DNA from: Verrucomicrobiota bacterium
GTDB lineage: Bacteria; Verrucomicrobiota; Verrucomicrobiia; Verrucomicrobiales; DEV007
Length of the DNA stretch: 64,000 nt
Assembly: GCA_963205275.1 (NCBI GenBank)
Contig: CAUJIH010000103.1
Span: 62,001 to 126,000, forward strand
Direction of reading: 5' to 3'
Both the position numbers and the translations under genes were made by a program. Below, in pieces: positions 1-8,600 of the stretch. How positions within the stretch are numbered: position 1 is the first letter of the stretch; each line of letters begins with the position of its first letter. Below the pieces are notes generated by a model. That model was given only the letters and a program-made list of their open reading frames with translations. It was not told the origin of the DNA and did no database searches.

Positions 1-54
1 GAAATCGAGAGACTGCGCAGTGAGTCAGCGTGAGCTGTTCCGATTCGAACTTCT

Positions 55-987
55 TCACTCCTTGATCGCCAGCGCCAGCAGGGTCTGGAAATAGGGCGGC
101 TCGACCTCGCGGTCGGCAACGGAGATTTCGATGCGGGTGAACCTGCGACCTTTCAGCAAGCGAGAGAGTTCCACCTCGGAGAAACCCAGCCATCGATCTG
201 CATAGAGATCGCGCGCTTCCTCGAATCCGTGTTTCAGAAGATCGAAAATGACGAGGTGACCTCCCGGTTTGAGAATCCGGTGGGCTGCGCTGATCGCCGC
301 TTCAGGGTGCTCTGCGTGGTGCAATGACTGGCTGAAAATCGCCAGATCGACGGAATCCGAATCGACAGGCGGATTCTCCAATTCGCCTAGGCGATACTCG
401 AGATTCTGAAAGCCATTCTCTCGTGCGATATTCGTTCCGTATTCGACCATTTTCGGAGCATTGTCGATAGCGATCACCTTCTCCGCTCGCTGCGCTAGCA
501 ACTGAGACAGCGTTCCTTCGCCCGCTCCAAGATCAGCGATCACCATCGGCGGCATGAGTCGCAGCAGGGCCTCGCTGAGAGCCTTCCACGAGCGACCTGG
601 GCAATAGGTGCGTCCAAATTTGCCCGCCAGATTGTCAAAATAAGCCTGTGCCTTGTTTCGGCGTTTCGCGAGAATCAGAGCCAGAGCTTCTGTATCGTCT
701 TCCGCCTCGGACAGTTCGGCTGCTGCTCGATCCATCATGGCGATCAATTGCGAATCTACAGGCGAATCTTCTCGACCAAAGTGATAGATAATATTCTTCC
801 CCGCCCGACGATCCGTCACCAGTCGCGCTTGACGCAATAAGGACAATTGCGAAGAAATCCGTGACTGACCCATACCGAGCACTTCCTGCAGTTCCACCAC
901 AGAAAGCTCCTCCTGACGCAACAGATGAAGGATCCGAAGACGAGTCGGATCCGCAATCAGCCGCAATAATTTCAGAGTTGACGCCAT
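55..987 (-). CDS. sahR: SahR-type ArsR regulator with methyltransferase-like sensor domain
   Basis: Residues 1-90 form an ArsR-type winged helix (LIADPTRLRILHLL, then GQSRISSQLSLLRQARLV). Residues about 140-300 form a class I methyltransferase fold with the SAM-binding loop IADLGAGEGTLSQLL and the acidic strand end VIAID. In the known SahR family this fold binds S-adenosylhomocysteine and releases the repressor from SAM-cycle genes. The gene is divergent from metK and ahcY, which is exactly the expected target set. I start at ATG 987; a TTG directly upstream (990) is also possible. There is an AGGGG motif before the start. It could instead be an active methyltransferase with an HTH; the synteny favours a sensor. 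The symbol is given by family and context. Confidence 0.85.
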   Translation of the reverse strand: MASTLKLLRLIADPTRLRILHLLRQEELSVVELQEVLGMGQSRISSQLSLLRQARLVTDRRAGKNIIYHFGREDSPVDSQLIAMMDRAAAELSEAEDDTEALALILAKRRNKAQAYFDNLAGKFGRTYCPGRSWKALSEALLRLMPPMVIADLGAGEGTLSQLLAQRAEKVIAIDNAPKMVEYGTNIARENGFQNLEYRLGELENPPVDSDSVDLAIFSQSLHHAEHPEAAISAAHRILKPGGHLVIFDLLKHGFEEARDLYADRWLGFSEVELSRLLKGRRFTRIEISVADREVEPPYFQTLLALAIKE

Positions 988-1005
988 CAATGAAGCCCCT
1001 AGCTT

Positions 1006-1019
1006 ATCAAGCCATCAAG
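1006..1019. promoter_or_regulatory. Candidate SahR operator, direct repeat ATCAAG
   Basis: The 47-base gap between the divergent regulator and metK carries ATCAAG twice (1006-1011 and 1014-1019), one helical turn or less apart. A related GCCATCAA also overlaps the regulator start at 983-990. The position between both start codons suits an operator for both genes. The motif was found by eye and not compared with a published SahR matrix. Confidence 0.3.
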
Positions 1020-1034
1020 ATTTGTAAATAAAAC

Positions 1035-2213
1035 ATGAAAGACAGCTACATTTTCTCCTCCGAGTCCGTGACCGAAGGACATCCTGACAAAGTGTGTGAC
1101 ACCATTTCTGACTCCATTCTGGACGCCTGTTTCGAACAGGATCTAAACTCCCGCGTCGCCTGTGAAACGCTGGTGAAGGATAACATAGTCGTGCTCGGCG
1201 GCGAAGTGACCACGGCTGCGAAATTCGATTATCGTGAAGTGGTGAAGGCTGCGATTAAAGAAATCGGCTATGTGAATGACGATTGCAAATTCAACGCGAA
1301 TAGCTTTTTCTTTCTCAATGCCATCGGACAACAGTCGCCAGACATCGCTCAAGGTGTGGACGCTGCCGCCGCTGACCATAAGGAAACAGCGGAGCAGGGT
1401 GCTGGGGATCAAGGCATCATGTTTGGCTACGCCGTGCGTGAGACTCCCTCACTGATGCCCGCTCCCATCGCTTATGCTCATCAATTGGGGCAGGCGATCA
1501 CCGAACTGCGCAAGAGCGGAAAGCACACTTGGCTGCGCCCCGATTCGAAGACTCAGGTCTCCGTGGAATACGTTGATAATAAGCCAGCACGCATCACTGC
1601 GGTGGTCGTTTCTACACAGCACGCTGCGAGCATTTCAACTCCGGAAATTCGGGAAATTCTGAAAAAGGAACTCGTTGAGGCCATTCTTCCGGCTGAACTC
1701 CTGACGAAGGACACGGAATACCACATCAATCCGACGGGACTTTTCATCGTCGGTGGTCCAGAAGGCGATTGCGGTGTAACAGGGCGCAAGATTATCGTCG
1801 ATTCGTACGGCGGGATGGGGCGTCACGGAGGGGGAGCTTTTTCTGGGAAAGACCCGAGCAAAGTGGACCGCTCTGCCGCTTACATGTGTCGCTATGTAGC
1901 GAAGAACATCGTCGCCGCTGGCCTAGCAGATCGCTGCGAACTGCAACTCGCCTATGCCATCGGCTATCCTGAGCCGGTGAGCATTCACGTCGATACCTTC
2001 GGCACCAATCAGGTCGATAACGCAAAGATCGTAAAGGCGATCCGCGAGATTTTTTCCTTCAAACCAGCCAGCTTTATCCGCGAGTTGAATCTGCTGCGTC
2101 CGATTTATCGAAAGACGACCAACTACGGTCACTTCGGTCGCGAGGACGACACCGAGGCGCTCACTTGGGAGAAAACGGACAAGGCCGATGCACTGCGGAG
2201 CGCCTGCGCCTGA
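1035..2213 (+). CDS. metK: S-adenosylmethionine synthetase
   Basis: Makes SAM from methionine and ATP in the cytoplasm. The 392-residue protein has the full family length and signatures: GHPDK at residues 15-19, the ATP-loop [12 protein letters not shown], and the phosphate-binding [19 protein letters not shown]. It is the first gene of the SAM-cycle pair with ahcY 65 bases downstream, and probably shares a transcript with it. The start codon lies 47 bases from the divergent regulator start. There is no Shine-Dalgarno sequence, only an A-rich leader. Function is secure. Confidence 0.97.
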   Translation: MKDSYIFSSESVTEGHPDKVCDTISDSILDACFEQDLNSRVACETLVKDNIVVLGGEVTTAAKFDYREVVKAAIKEIGYVNDDCKFNANSFFFLNAIGQQSPDIAQGVDAAAADHKETAEQGAGDQGIMFGYAVRETPSLMPAPIAYAHQLGQAITELRKSGKHTWLRPDSKTQVSVEYVDNKPARITAVVVSTQHAASISTPEIREILKKELVEAILPAELLTKDTEYHINPTGLFIVGGPEGDCGVTGRKIIVDSYGGMGRHGGGAFSGKDPSKVDRSAAYMCRYVAKNIVAAGLADRCELQLAYAIGYPEPVSIHVDTFGTNQVDNAKIVKAIREIFSFKPASFIRELNLLRPIYRKTTNYGHFGREDDTEALTWEKTDKADALRSACA

Positions 2214-2215
2214 TC

Positions 2216-2228
2216 GGGCTTACAGCCC
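2216..2228 (+). other. Small hairpin between metK and ahcY
   Basis: GGGCT-TAC-AGCCC forms a 5-base-pair hairpin just after the metK stop codon, followed by CTCTGATTATTTT. It could be a weak terminator or processing site that lets only part of the transcript continue into ahcY. The stem is short and the T-tract interrupted, so the call is tentative. Confidence 0.25.
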
Positions 2229-2278
2229 CTCTGATTATTTTCACACATACCCATCCCTAATCCACCACCGTACGACGC

Positions 2279-3706
2279 ATGAGCGCCATTCCTGTCCTTC
2301 AAGGTCCCTACAAAGTAGCCGACATCAACCTAGCCGATTTTGGCCGCAAAGAAATCGAGATCGCCCAGCAGGAAATGCCTGGTCTGATGGCGACACGAGC
2401 CAAATATGCCGTTGAAAAGCCTCTCCAGGGCGTGCGAATCATGGGTTCTCTGCACATGACGATCCAGACGGCCGTGCTCATCGAGACCTTGGCCGATCTC
2501 GGAGCCGACGTGCGCTGGTGCTCATGTAATATTTTTTCCACTCAGGATCACGCCGCCGCTGCCATCGCCGCACGAGGAATTCCGGTTTTCGCATGGAAAG
2601 GTGAAAGTCTCACAGAATATTGGGACTGTACCGAGGCTGCGATGACTTGGCCCGACGGCAAAGGACCGCAGCTCATCGTCGATGACGGCGGAGATGCGAC
2701 TCTGCTGATTCACAAAGGAGCTGATCTAGAAGGCGGGGATCATTCCTTCATCGACAGCCCCTCCGAGAGCGAGGAGGAAGAGGTGATCAAGCAACTGCTG
2801 CGCCGCATCCATGCTCAGGACTCGAAGAAGTTCACCAATTATCTTCAGGACTGGAAGGGCGTTTCCGAGGAAACAACGACCGGCGTCCATCGTCTTTATC
2901 AGATGTTCGAGGCGGGAACACTCCGCGTGCCCGCCGTCAACGTTAACGACTCCGTCACGAAGTCGAAGTTCGACAATCTCTATGGCTGTCGCGAGTCTTT
3001 AGTCGATGGAATCAAGCGAGCCACAGACGTAATGATCGCCGGAAAAGTGGCGGTAGTCTGCGGTTATGGCGACGTCGGGAAAGGTTGCGCCCAGACCTTG
3101 CGCGGATTTGGTGCTCAGGTCGTGGTAACAGAAATCGATCCCATCTGCGCCCTCCAGGCAGCGATGGAAGGTTATCGCGTTCTCACCGTCGAGGATACCC
3201 TCGGCTGGGCGGATATTTACGTGACGACGACTGGAAATAAGGACATCATTCGTCTGGAGCACATGCTCGCGATGAAGGATCAGGCGATCGTGTGCAATAT
3301 TGGACACTTCGACAACGAAATTCAGGTGGCCAAGCTGAACGCTGAACCTGGTGTGACCAAGGTCAACATCAAGCCTCAAGTAGATCGCTACGATCTGCCC
3401 GGCGGGAGACAGCTTTTCATGCTGGCGGAGGGCCGTCTCGTGAATCTCGGCTGTGCGACGGGGCATCCGAGCTTCGTGATGAGCAACAGCTTCACCAATC
3501 AAACTCTGGCTCAAATCGATCTCTGGAAGAATCGTGAGACCTATCAGCCCGGTGTTTACATCCTGCCGAAGAAGCTCGACGAAGAAGTCGCTCGACTGCA
3601 TCTCGATAAGATCGGGGCCAAGCTGACCCGTCTGACCGACGATCAGGCGAAATACATCGGCGTAGCCGTTGAAGGCCCCTACAAGTCCGACTTGTATCGC
3701 TATTGA
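2279..3706 (+). CDS. ahcY: Adenosylhomocysteinase
   Basis: Hydrolyses S-adenosylhomocysteine to adenosine and homocysteine, removing the product inhibitor of methyltransferases. It has the family start ([21 protein letters not shown]), the NAD-binding [11 protein letters not shown] around residues 262-272 and the C-terminal [17 protein letters not shown] and DLYRY tail. At 475 residues it is the long bacterial form, with the extra segment around the [10 protein letters not shown] stretch. It follows metK in the same direction. Probably regulated by the divergent SahR-type protein; no SAH riboswitch was recognised in the short leader. Confidence 0.97.
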   Translation: MSAIPVLQGPYKVADINLADFGRKEIEIAQQEMPGLMATRAKYAVEKPLQGVRIMGSLHMTIQTAVLIETLADLGADVRWCSCNIFSTQDHAAAAIAARGIPVFAWKGESLTEYWDCTEAAMTWPDGKGPQLIVDDGGDATLLIHKGADLEGGDHSFIDSPSESEEEEVIKQLLRRIHAQDSKKFTNYLQDWKGVSEETTTGVHRLYQMFEAGTLRVPAVNVNDSVTKSKFDNLYGCRESLVDGIKRATDVMIAGKVAVVCGYGDVGKGCAQTLRGFGAQVVVTEIDPICALQAAMEGYRVLTVEDTLGWADIYVTTTGNKDIIRLEHMLAMKDQAIVCNIGHFDNEIQVAKLNAEPGVTKVNIKPQVDRYDLPGGRQLFMLAEGRLVNLGCATGHPSFVMSNSFTNQTLAQIDLWKNRETYQPGVYILPKKLDEEVARLHLDKIGAKLTRLTDDQAKYIGVAVEGPYKSDLYRY

Positions 3707-3841
3707 TTTCGCTTGCGAACGATCCACCCTCCGTCAGGCTGCTCCGGCAGTCTGGCGGTAGAACCCGGGATCGAGGGTGATTCCGAATGGTCCTCGGCAC
3801 CGCCGAAAGGGGTGAAAGTGCGGAATTGTTTCTTCCGACTG

Positions 3842-3870
3842 TGGACAGAATACCCTGTGCCCGGTACAAT
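3842..3870 (+). promoter_or_regulatory. Sigma-70 promoter giving a near-leaderless transcript
   Basis: TGGACA (3842-3847), a 17-base spacer and TACAAT (3865-3870) match the vegetative consensus at 5 of 6 positions each. The ATG at 3880 lies only 9 bases past the -10 box, so transcription should begin within about three bases of the start codon. Confidence 0.6.
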
Positions 3871-3879
3871 CGTGCAGAT

Positions 3880-5127
3880 ATGATACGAATCGGCATTGTC
3901 GGGTGTGGCCGAATTCTGGCGGCTCATCTCAGAGGATACCGTCTTCTACGCGAGGCAGGGGTTATCAACTTCGAGATTACCGCTCTCTGTTCACGGGATT
4001 CGGATCGAGCCCGAAGCTATGTTCGACGAGGTGAAGGGCCAACTCAACCGGCAGCCGTTTCCCGTATCGCCGGTGATCCGCTGGCTGTCGACGATGAGTA
4101 TCTCTCCGACTTCCAACCAGAGACTCCGGTAGAGATTTACACGGATTTTCGGGAGATGATTACTTCCGGAAACATCGATGCCGTGAATGATTTCAGTCTG
4201 CACAGTCTTCATCATCAGGTGGCTGAGACAGCTTTCGCCGCAGGAAAACATCTTCTGTCACAGAAGCCTCTGGCAGTGACGGTCGAAGCTGCGCGGCGCA
4301 TGTGCGAGGGAGCGGAGAAGGCAGGAGTCACCTTCGGGGTCTTCGAGAATCTCCACTTCGTCCCGCGTGTCCGGCATCAGCACTGGGCATTCTCTTCGTC
4401 GGGTCCAGTCGGTGCCATGCAAATGGCTGCGATGGGCTACCTGGGCGTCTGGTGGGCACCCGATCTGGTAGTGGCCGAAACTCCGTGGCGTCACCGTCTC
4501 ATCGAAGGCGGCGGCATCACCCTCGATCTCGCACCGCACTATTTCAATATGCTCCGCGAGATCTCCGGTAGTGGGATTGCCCGCGTCAGCGCACGCACGC
4601 AAGTGCTCGAACCGACGCGTTGGATTCGGTCCGAAGGGACGAGTCCGAGCGCGTTTGACTGCGATGCAGACGACACTTTTCACGCAGTCGCTACGTTTGA
4701 ATCCGGAGCGACTGCTTCCCTGTTCGCGAGCTGGGCGGGCAGTGGCGGAGGGACCTCCGTGGGAGAGGGCGGCACTTTTTATGGGAGACATGGCAAGTCG
4801 TCCGGCAATACTCTCTGTCTCAGCGACGGAACCTGTCAGTCACTATCTGCCGCGTATGAAAAGAACGCGGCCCCTTCTATGCGCGAAAAGCACTTTCCTT
4901 TGGAACTGAATGACGACTTCGCCTTGGCTCAGTTCGACTGGCTACGATCTGTCGAACTGAATCGCCAGCCCGAATGCTCCGGGGAGATCGGCCTGCGTGA
5001 TCTCGCCTGCGCATACGCGGTTCTGGAGTCGAGCCTAGCCCGCCGTGAGGTATCGATTGAAGAGATCGTCTCTGGAACCCTGAAAGAGTATCAAAAGCCG
5101 ATCAACGAGCACTTCGGACTGCTGTGA
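3880..5127 (+). CDS. Gfo/Idh/MocA-family NAD(P)-dependent oxidoreductase
   Basis: A 415-residue dehydrogenase of the sugar/inositol family. The N-terminal Rossmann motif is IRIGIVGCGRILAAH. The C-terminal domain carries GGGITLDLAPHYFNML, the usual active-site helix with its D-x-x-x-H. The family EKP motif reads QKP here (HLLSQKPLAVTVEAA), so the Glu is replaced. The open frame extends 31 codons further upstream, but MIRIGIVG at 3880 is the natural start and lies right behind a good promoter. The substrate is unknown. It is transcribed alone; the next gene is convergent. Confidence 0.85.
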   Translation: MIRIGIVGCGRILAAHLRGYRLLREAGVINFEITALCSRDSDRARSYVRRGEGPTQPAAVSRIAGDPLAVDDEYLSDFQPETPVEIYTDFREMITSGNIDAVNDFSLHSLHHQVAETAFAAGKHLLSQKPLAVTVEAARRMCEGAEKAGVTFGVFENLHFVPRVRHQHWAFSSSGPVGAMQMAAMGYLGVWWAPDLVVAETPWRHRLIEGGGITLDLAPHYFNMLREISGSGIARVSARTQVLEPTRWIRSEGTSPSAFDCDADDTFHAVATFESGATASLFASWAGSGGGTSVGEGGTFYGRHGKSSGNTLCLSDGTCQSLSAAYEKNAAPSMREKHFPLELNDDFALAQFDWLRSVELNRQPECSGEIGLRDLACAYAVLESSLARREVSIEEIVSGTLKEYQKPINEHFGLL

Positions 5128-5170
5128 CGGCCACGAAGCTCAAGATGATCAATGGGTCATCAATGTACGA

Positions 5171-5473
5171 TCACGCGAATCCGAGCTGTGCTTTGCCGTA
5201 ATCGCTGAGCATGTCGGTCGTCCACGGCGGATCGAATACCATATCGACCTGCACTTCCCCTACGTCCTCTAGTGACTGAATCGCCGTTTTCGCCCCTTCG
5301 TAGATCCAAGCACCGGAGGGGCAATTTTCCGTCGTGAGCGTCATAATCACATGGACATTGTTTTCTGCAGTTTCAACGCTGTAGATTAGGCCCATGTCGA
5401 CAATATTGATCCCAAACTCGGGGTCAGGGATCGTTTTTAGGGCACTCCAAACGGATTCGTCAGTCACTTCCAT
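5171..5473 (-). CDS. SufT/PaaD-like metal-sulfur cluster assembly factor (DUF59)
   Basis: A 100-residue DUF59/MIP18-type protein. It shows the family blocks IPDPEFGINIVDMGLIY, a Thr/Cys segment TTENCPSGAW and VFDPPWTTDMLSDYG near the end. Family members help load Fe-S clusters onto target proteins. It is the last gene of a three-gene operon behind the heme-copper oxidase-like gene (17-base gap), so its clients may be respiratory or NO-handling Fe-S proteins. Family assignment is firm; the client is inferred. Confidence 0.85.
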   Translation of the reverse strand: MEVTDESVWSALKTIPDPEFGINIVDMGLIYSVETAENNVHVIMTLTTENCPSGAWIYEGAKTAIQSLEDVGEVQVDMVFDPPWTTDMLSDYGKAQLGFA

Positions 5474-5490
5474 TGTTCGCAGTCTATCAA

Positions 5491-6858
5491 TTAATTCGTA
5501 TTCGCTTTCGCCCCAGGGATCACCAGCGGCGTGGTGTCAGGCTTCCACAGATGACGCAGCACCCGGGCCATATCGATCAGGAACAGGATCACTCCCACCG
5601 TCAGCATCCCGATTCCTGCGATGAGCCAGTATTTCCCGACAATCCAAGCCCCCACGACCATGGGAAGAGCCGAGAACTGTTGCAAGCCGAGGCCCCATAA
5701 TTCGAGCTTCGCATTTGTCATCGTATGAGCCGGAGGAGTGTAGCGTTTCCCCACCCAGGGACCGTAGGCACGCATCCAAGTGAGAAATGGCACGACCTTA
5801 CACATCATTCCCGTCACGCAGGGCAGTAGTCCACCGAAGATCGCGAGGATCGCGTAAGTCATAGCATTGAAGCCACTAAAAGCGTCCGCCCGGGTCGATC
5901 CGTAGATGGCTAGAAAAATGGCGACAATCGCAGCGACACAAATCCCGATGCAGCCGCGCAGAAATACGACAACACCGGGATCAATTCGCTTTTTCCTTCG
6001 ATCCTTCATCGCCTGCTTGATCCCGACGGCAGAAAATCCCAGCCCCACCGCAATCACAGTAGTGGCGATCACTTCTAGGATGGTGTTCTCCATCACCAAA
6101 CCGGGAATCAGCAGCAAAAGTCCGATCTGCGTGCACCAGACGCCCGCCTTCGCCGGTCCCCAGTTTTTCACCTGTCCCATCGTGAACATGGGGACAAGCT
6201 GAAATCCGACTCCCTGGATCAAGGTAAGGAAAAATCCGATCAGCCCCAGATGAGCATGTGCTCGCAGCAGAGCGATGGGATTCAGAGGGACCCAACCCCA
6301 GAGACGATTGGCGATCAGGAATAGACCAGCGAACACCGTAATTAAAAGCCAGATTGCAGCGATCAGAATGCCGATAGCGATCACGTCGCGACGTTTCGAT
6401 CCGAGAACGGTCCGGATCGCGTTGACACTAAATAAGATAACGCCGACGATAACGATTCCTCCGAACCAGCCGACCAGATCATATCGATTGAACCAGAACG
6501 AAATCACCATACCCGGCACTCCCAATCCATGAAGCCAGAAGTGGAGCCACCCGAAGGTCTCGTTCCACAAGGTGGTGCTGAGAGCCACGGGTACGAGCTG
6601 ATAGACGGCACCGCAGGCAACGGTGGCGAAGAAGCCGAGCATCCAGGCGTGTGTCAGTGACACAACTTGGGGCGAAAAGTGAGGCTGAAACAGCATCGTC
6701 GGATGCCCAAGCATCACACCGACAGCGGCGATCAGCCAGAGCATGGCCAGCCCCATGAATAACAGCGGCAGTCTCCCCTGTGAGGCGAGCCAACTCTTGT
6801 TGACCGCGCCTCCACCGGAAGGTGCCGCTGCTGAGGGTTTGGGAAGAGAGTCAGACAC
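5491..6858 (-). CDS. Heme-copper oxidase subunit I-like membrane protein (CcoN/NorB/NnrS superfamily)
   Basis: 455 residues with about 12 predicted membrane helices. Histidines sit in the helices as in heme-binding relatives: LTHAWMLGF, LHFWLHGLG and LLRAHAHLGLIGFF. It is annotated in relatives as cbb3-type subunit I or NnrS-like. The usual catalytic Cu-site histidines cannot be assigned by eye, and no cytochrome c subunit genes are adjacent, so terminal oxidase activity is not shown. It starts with GTG at 6858 and overlaps the end of the DUF2249 gene by 8 bases (translational coupling). A role in NO handling or low-oxygen respiration is inferred from its partners. Confidence 0.7.
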   Translation of the reverse strand: MSDSLPKPSAAAPSGGGAVNKSWLASQGRLPLLFMGLAMLWLIAAVGVMLGHPTMLFQPHFSPQVVSLTHAWMLGFFATVACGAVYQLVPVALSTTLWNETFGWLHFWLHGLGVPGMVISFWFNRYDLVGWFGGIVIVGVILFSVNAIRTVLGSKRRDVIAIGILIAAIWLLITVFAGLFLIANRLWGWVPLNPIALLRAHAHLGLIGFFLTLIQGVGFQLVPMFTMGQVKNWGPAKAGVWCTQIGLLLLIPGLVMENTILEVIATTVIAVGLGFSAVGIKQAMKDRRKKRIDPGVVVFLRGCIGICVAAIVAIFLAIYGSTRADAFSGFNAMTYAILAIFGGLLPCVTGMMCKVVPFLTWMRAYGPWVGKRYTPPAHTMTNAKLELWGLGLQQFSALPMVVGAWIVGKYWLIAGIGMLTVGVILFLIDMARVLRHLWKPDTTPLVIPGAKANTN

Positions 6859-7633
6859 GGGAAAGAATGGTCACCCAGGTCCCGTCGTTTTGCTCCGTGC
6901 AGTCACTGCTAAAGCCGCGCTGCTCTGCCTCTGGGAAGAGATGGCAGGGTTCACGATCCGTGCGAGCTCGAAGTTTCGTATGGGCAGGCAGAGCCTCTAG
7001 CGCTGCCAGAATACGCACGAGCGGCTCCGGCGGCTCCAATCCGGTCGCGTCGATCTCCTGCACTCCTGCTTCAGCCTGCGTTACGGGAGTCGGAGCGGAT
7101 TCTTTTTGCTCAGGAGCCTCGACAGGGGCTAGCTTGGTGATCTTCACTCGATATTCCTCTGGACCGCGCTCCAGATATTCCCAAGAAAATTTACCCGCGA
7201 ACTCACCATCGAACTGATACTTCAGCGGAATGGGATCGTGGTCATTCAAGAGCACGAAGAACTCATTGACCGGCAGATTGAGCCAGCGCTCAAAAATCTG
7301 CTGGTGCTTCACTCGCCCAGGGATGGGACGCACATCAAAAACAACTTTCGGATCGCGGTTCGGATCGTCTGCTGGATCTGTAGAGACGATCTTCGTGATC
7401 TTCACCCGAAACTCTTCCGGCCCCTGCTCCAAGTATTCCCAGGTAAACTTCCCGTCGTATTCAGCGTCGAACTGATACTTCAGCGGAATGGGATCGTGGT
7501 CATTCAGTAGAACGAAGAACTCGTTGACCGGTAGATTTTGCCATCGCAGGAATATTTGCGTGTGCTTGATGCGTCCGGGGATGGGACGTACATCGAACAC
7601 GACGCTTGGATCATTGTCGGGGATTGCACTCAT
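6851..7633 (-). CDS. Triple-domain DUF2249 protein
   Basis: 260 residues built of three DUF2249 units. Units 1 and 2 (about 12-83 and 97-167) are near-identical: FDVRPIPGR, then LPVNEFFVLLNDHDPIPLKYQF, then WEYLEQGPEEFRVKITK. Unit 3 (about 190-260) is diverged and shorter, with VQEIDATGLEPPEPLVRIL and a TWVTILSRV end. DUF2249 proteins are small TusA-like folds that often neighbour NO-stress or denitrification genes. It is first in an operon with a heme-copper oxidase-like gene and a SufT-like gene. Two near-copies in tandem indicate a recent internal duplication. The biochemical role is unknown. Confidence 0.75.
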   Translation of the reverse strand: MSAIPDNDPSVVFDVRPIPGRIKHTQIFLRWQNLPVNEFFVLLNDHDPIPLKYQFDAEYDGKFTWEYLEQGPEEFRVKITKIVSTDPADDPNRDPKVVFDVRPIPGRVKHQQIFERWLNLPVNEFFVLLNDHDPIPLKYQFDGEFAGKFSWEYLERGPEEYRVKITKLAPVEAPEQKESAPTPVTQAEAGVQEIDATGLEPPEPLVRILAALEALPAHTKLRARTDREPCHLFPEAEQRGFSSDCTEQNDGTWVTILSRV

Positions 7634-7925
7634 AGAATTCTGTTATTGGGTTAAAAGATCACGTTTTGGCACCGTCCGTAGAAGCGAGGCTGTTCTATCA
7701 GAACTGCTTCTGATCGAAGGACGATGGAAAAGTTTCAGGCCCGACGAAAGAGAAGTCAATGTCCATTTCAGAACGATCTTTCGTGATCATTCTTCGGCTG
7801 AGAACGCGCCTGAATCCTTCGTGGTTTAGGGATTGTAGGATGAAGTTCTTCTCAGTCAGGTCGTCCCTCTCTGCGACGGATTGGTGAGCGTTTGTCTTTT
7901 GAAAACGATCCCGCATTTTCAACGC
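7634..7925. other. Non-coding gap upstream of the DUF2249 operon
   Basis: 292 bases without a convincing gene. It holds overlapping inverted repeats at 7691-7711 (GTTCT-ATC-AGAAC and CAGAA-CTGC-TTCTG), which could be an operator or hairpin for the DUF2249 operon. No FNR-type TTGAT-N4-ATCAA site was seen. A 74-codon minus-strand frame (7698-7922) has no recognisable product. Confidence 0.35.
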
Positions 7926-8579
7926 TCAAGATTCGCCCAGCTTCTCGATCTTCAGATTTCTGTAATGCACGACTACTTTACCGTTTCCATGGATCTGGAG
8001 GGCGATTCGACCGGAGCGTTCAATGTTTTCATCTGACTCTGTATAATCCACCGTGAGAACTCCGTTGAGCCAGAGACGAATCCGCGCTCCCTCGGCTCGG
8101 ACTCGGTATTGATTCCACTCACCTATGGGGCGCTTAGCTTTCGCTAGAACTTCCTCGGAAGGACGGGCGAGAACTTTCCTCCGGCGACTCTCGTCGTAGA
8201 GCGCTCCGTCAAAGCCTGCTCCGATATCGGCCTGATAGCCGATCATCTCGTGATGATTTGGAATCCGCTTGGAACGAAACTGCACGCCGCCGTTGATAAA
8301 GCCCTCCGTACCTTCAAGTTTCCACTCCAGCGTGAGATCGAAGTCTCCATATTCCGCCGTGGTAGCGATGAAATCGTTCTTTTCCTGCTTCTTATCGAGC
8401 GATCCAGCCACGAGACTCTGTTCTTCGATCCGCCACACTGTGTTGAGATTGCCTTCCCAGCCAGCGAATGTTTTTCCATCGAAGAGAGGAATTGGATCGC
8501 CAGCGACACCGGCAGAGGCGACGACCAACATCGCCGTCAGGACGAAAAACCAAGGGCGGATCGGAGAAATTGAGGACAT
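7926..8579 (-). CDS. Secreted DUF1080 (3-keto-disaccharide hydrolase-type) protein
   Basis: 217 residues with a signal peptide (PWFFVLTAMLVVASAGVAG) and one DUF1080 jelly-roll domain. Signatures: PLFDGKTFAGWEG, a DFDLTLEWKL strand, GGVQFRS, GYQADIG, EWNQYRVRAEGARIRLWLNG and GRIALQIHG. DUF1080 proteins are abundant in planctomycetes and verrucomicrobia; characterised members cleave 3-keto-glycosides or bind sugars. It probably acts in the periplasm. It lies just behind mutS with its own -10 box. The substrate is unknown. Confidence 0.85.
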   Translation of the reverse strand: MSSISPIRPWFFVLTAMLVVASAGVAGDPIPLFDGKTFAGWEGNLNTVWRIEEQSLVAGSLDKKQEKNDFIATTAEYGDFDLTLEWKLEGTEGFINGGVQFRSKRIPNHHEMIGYQADIGAGFDGALYDESRRRKVLARPSEEVLAKAKRPIGEWNQYRVRAEGARIRLWLNGVLTVDYTESDENIERSGRIALQIHGNGKVVVHYRNLKIEKLGES

Positions 8580-8585
8580 GGCAGA

Positions 8586-8591
8586 ATTATA
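8586..8591 (-). promoter_or_regulatory. -10 box TATAAT six bases before the DUF1080 start
   Basis: A perfect TATAAT on the minus strand, only 6 bases from the ATG at 8579. The corresponding -35 region (TTCTTT-like, inside the mutS 3' end) is weak. If used, the transcript would be leaderless. Confidence 0.4.
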
Positions 8592-8600
8592 CAGAGGAAA

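Noticed and set aside
2214-2278. SAH riboswitch before ahcY
   Set aside because: Only a 5-base-pair hairpin was seen in a 65-base leader; too short for the known fold.
2999-3727. 242-codon minus-strand frame
   Set aside because: Antisense to the conserved part of ahcY.
7698-7922. 74-codon minus-strand frame in the DUF2249 upstream gap
   Set aside because: No domain, no start context, and charged, random-looking composition; more likely untranslated.
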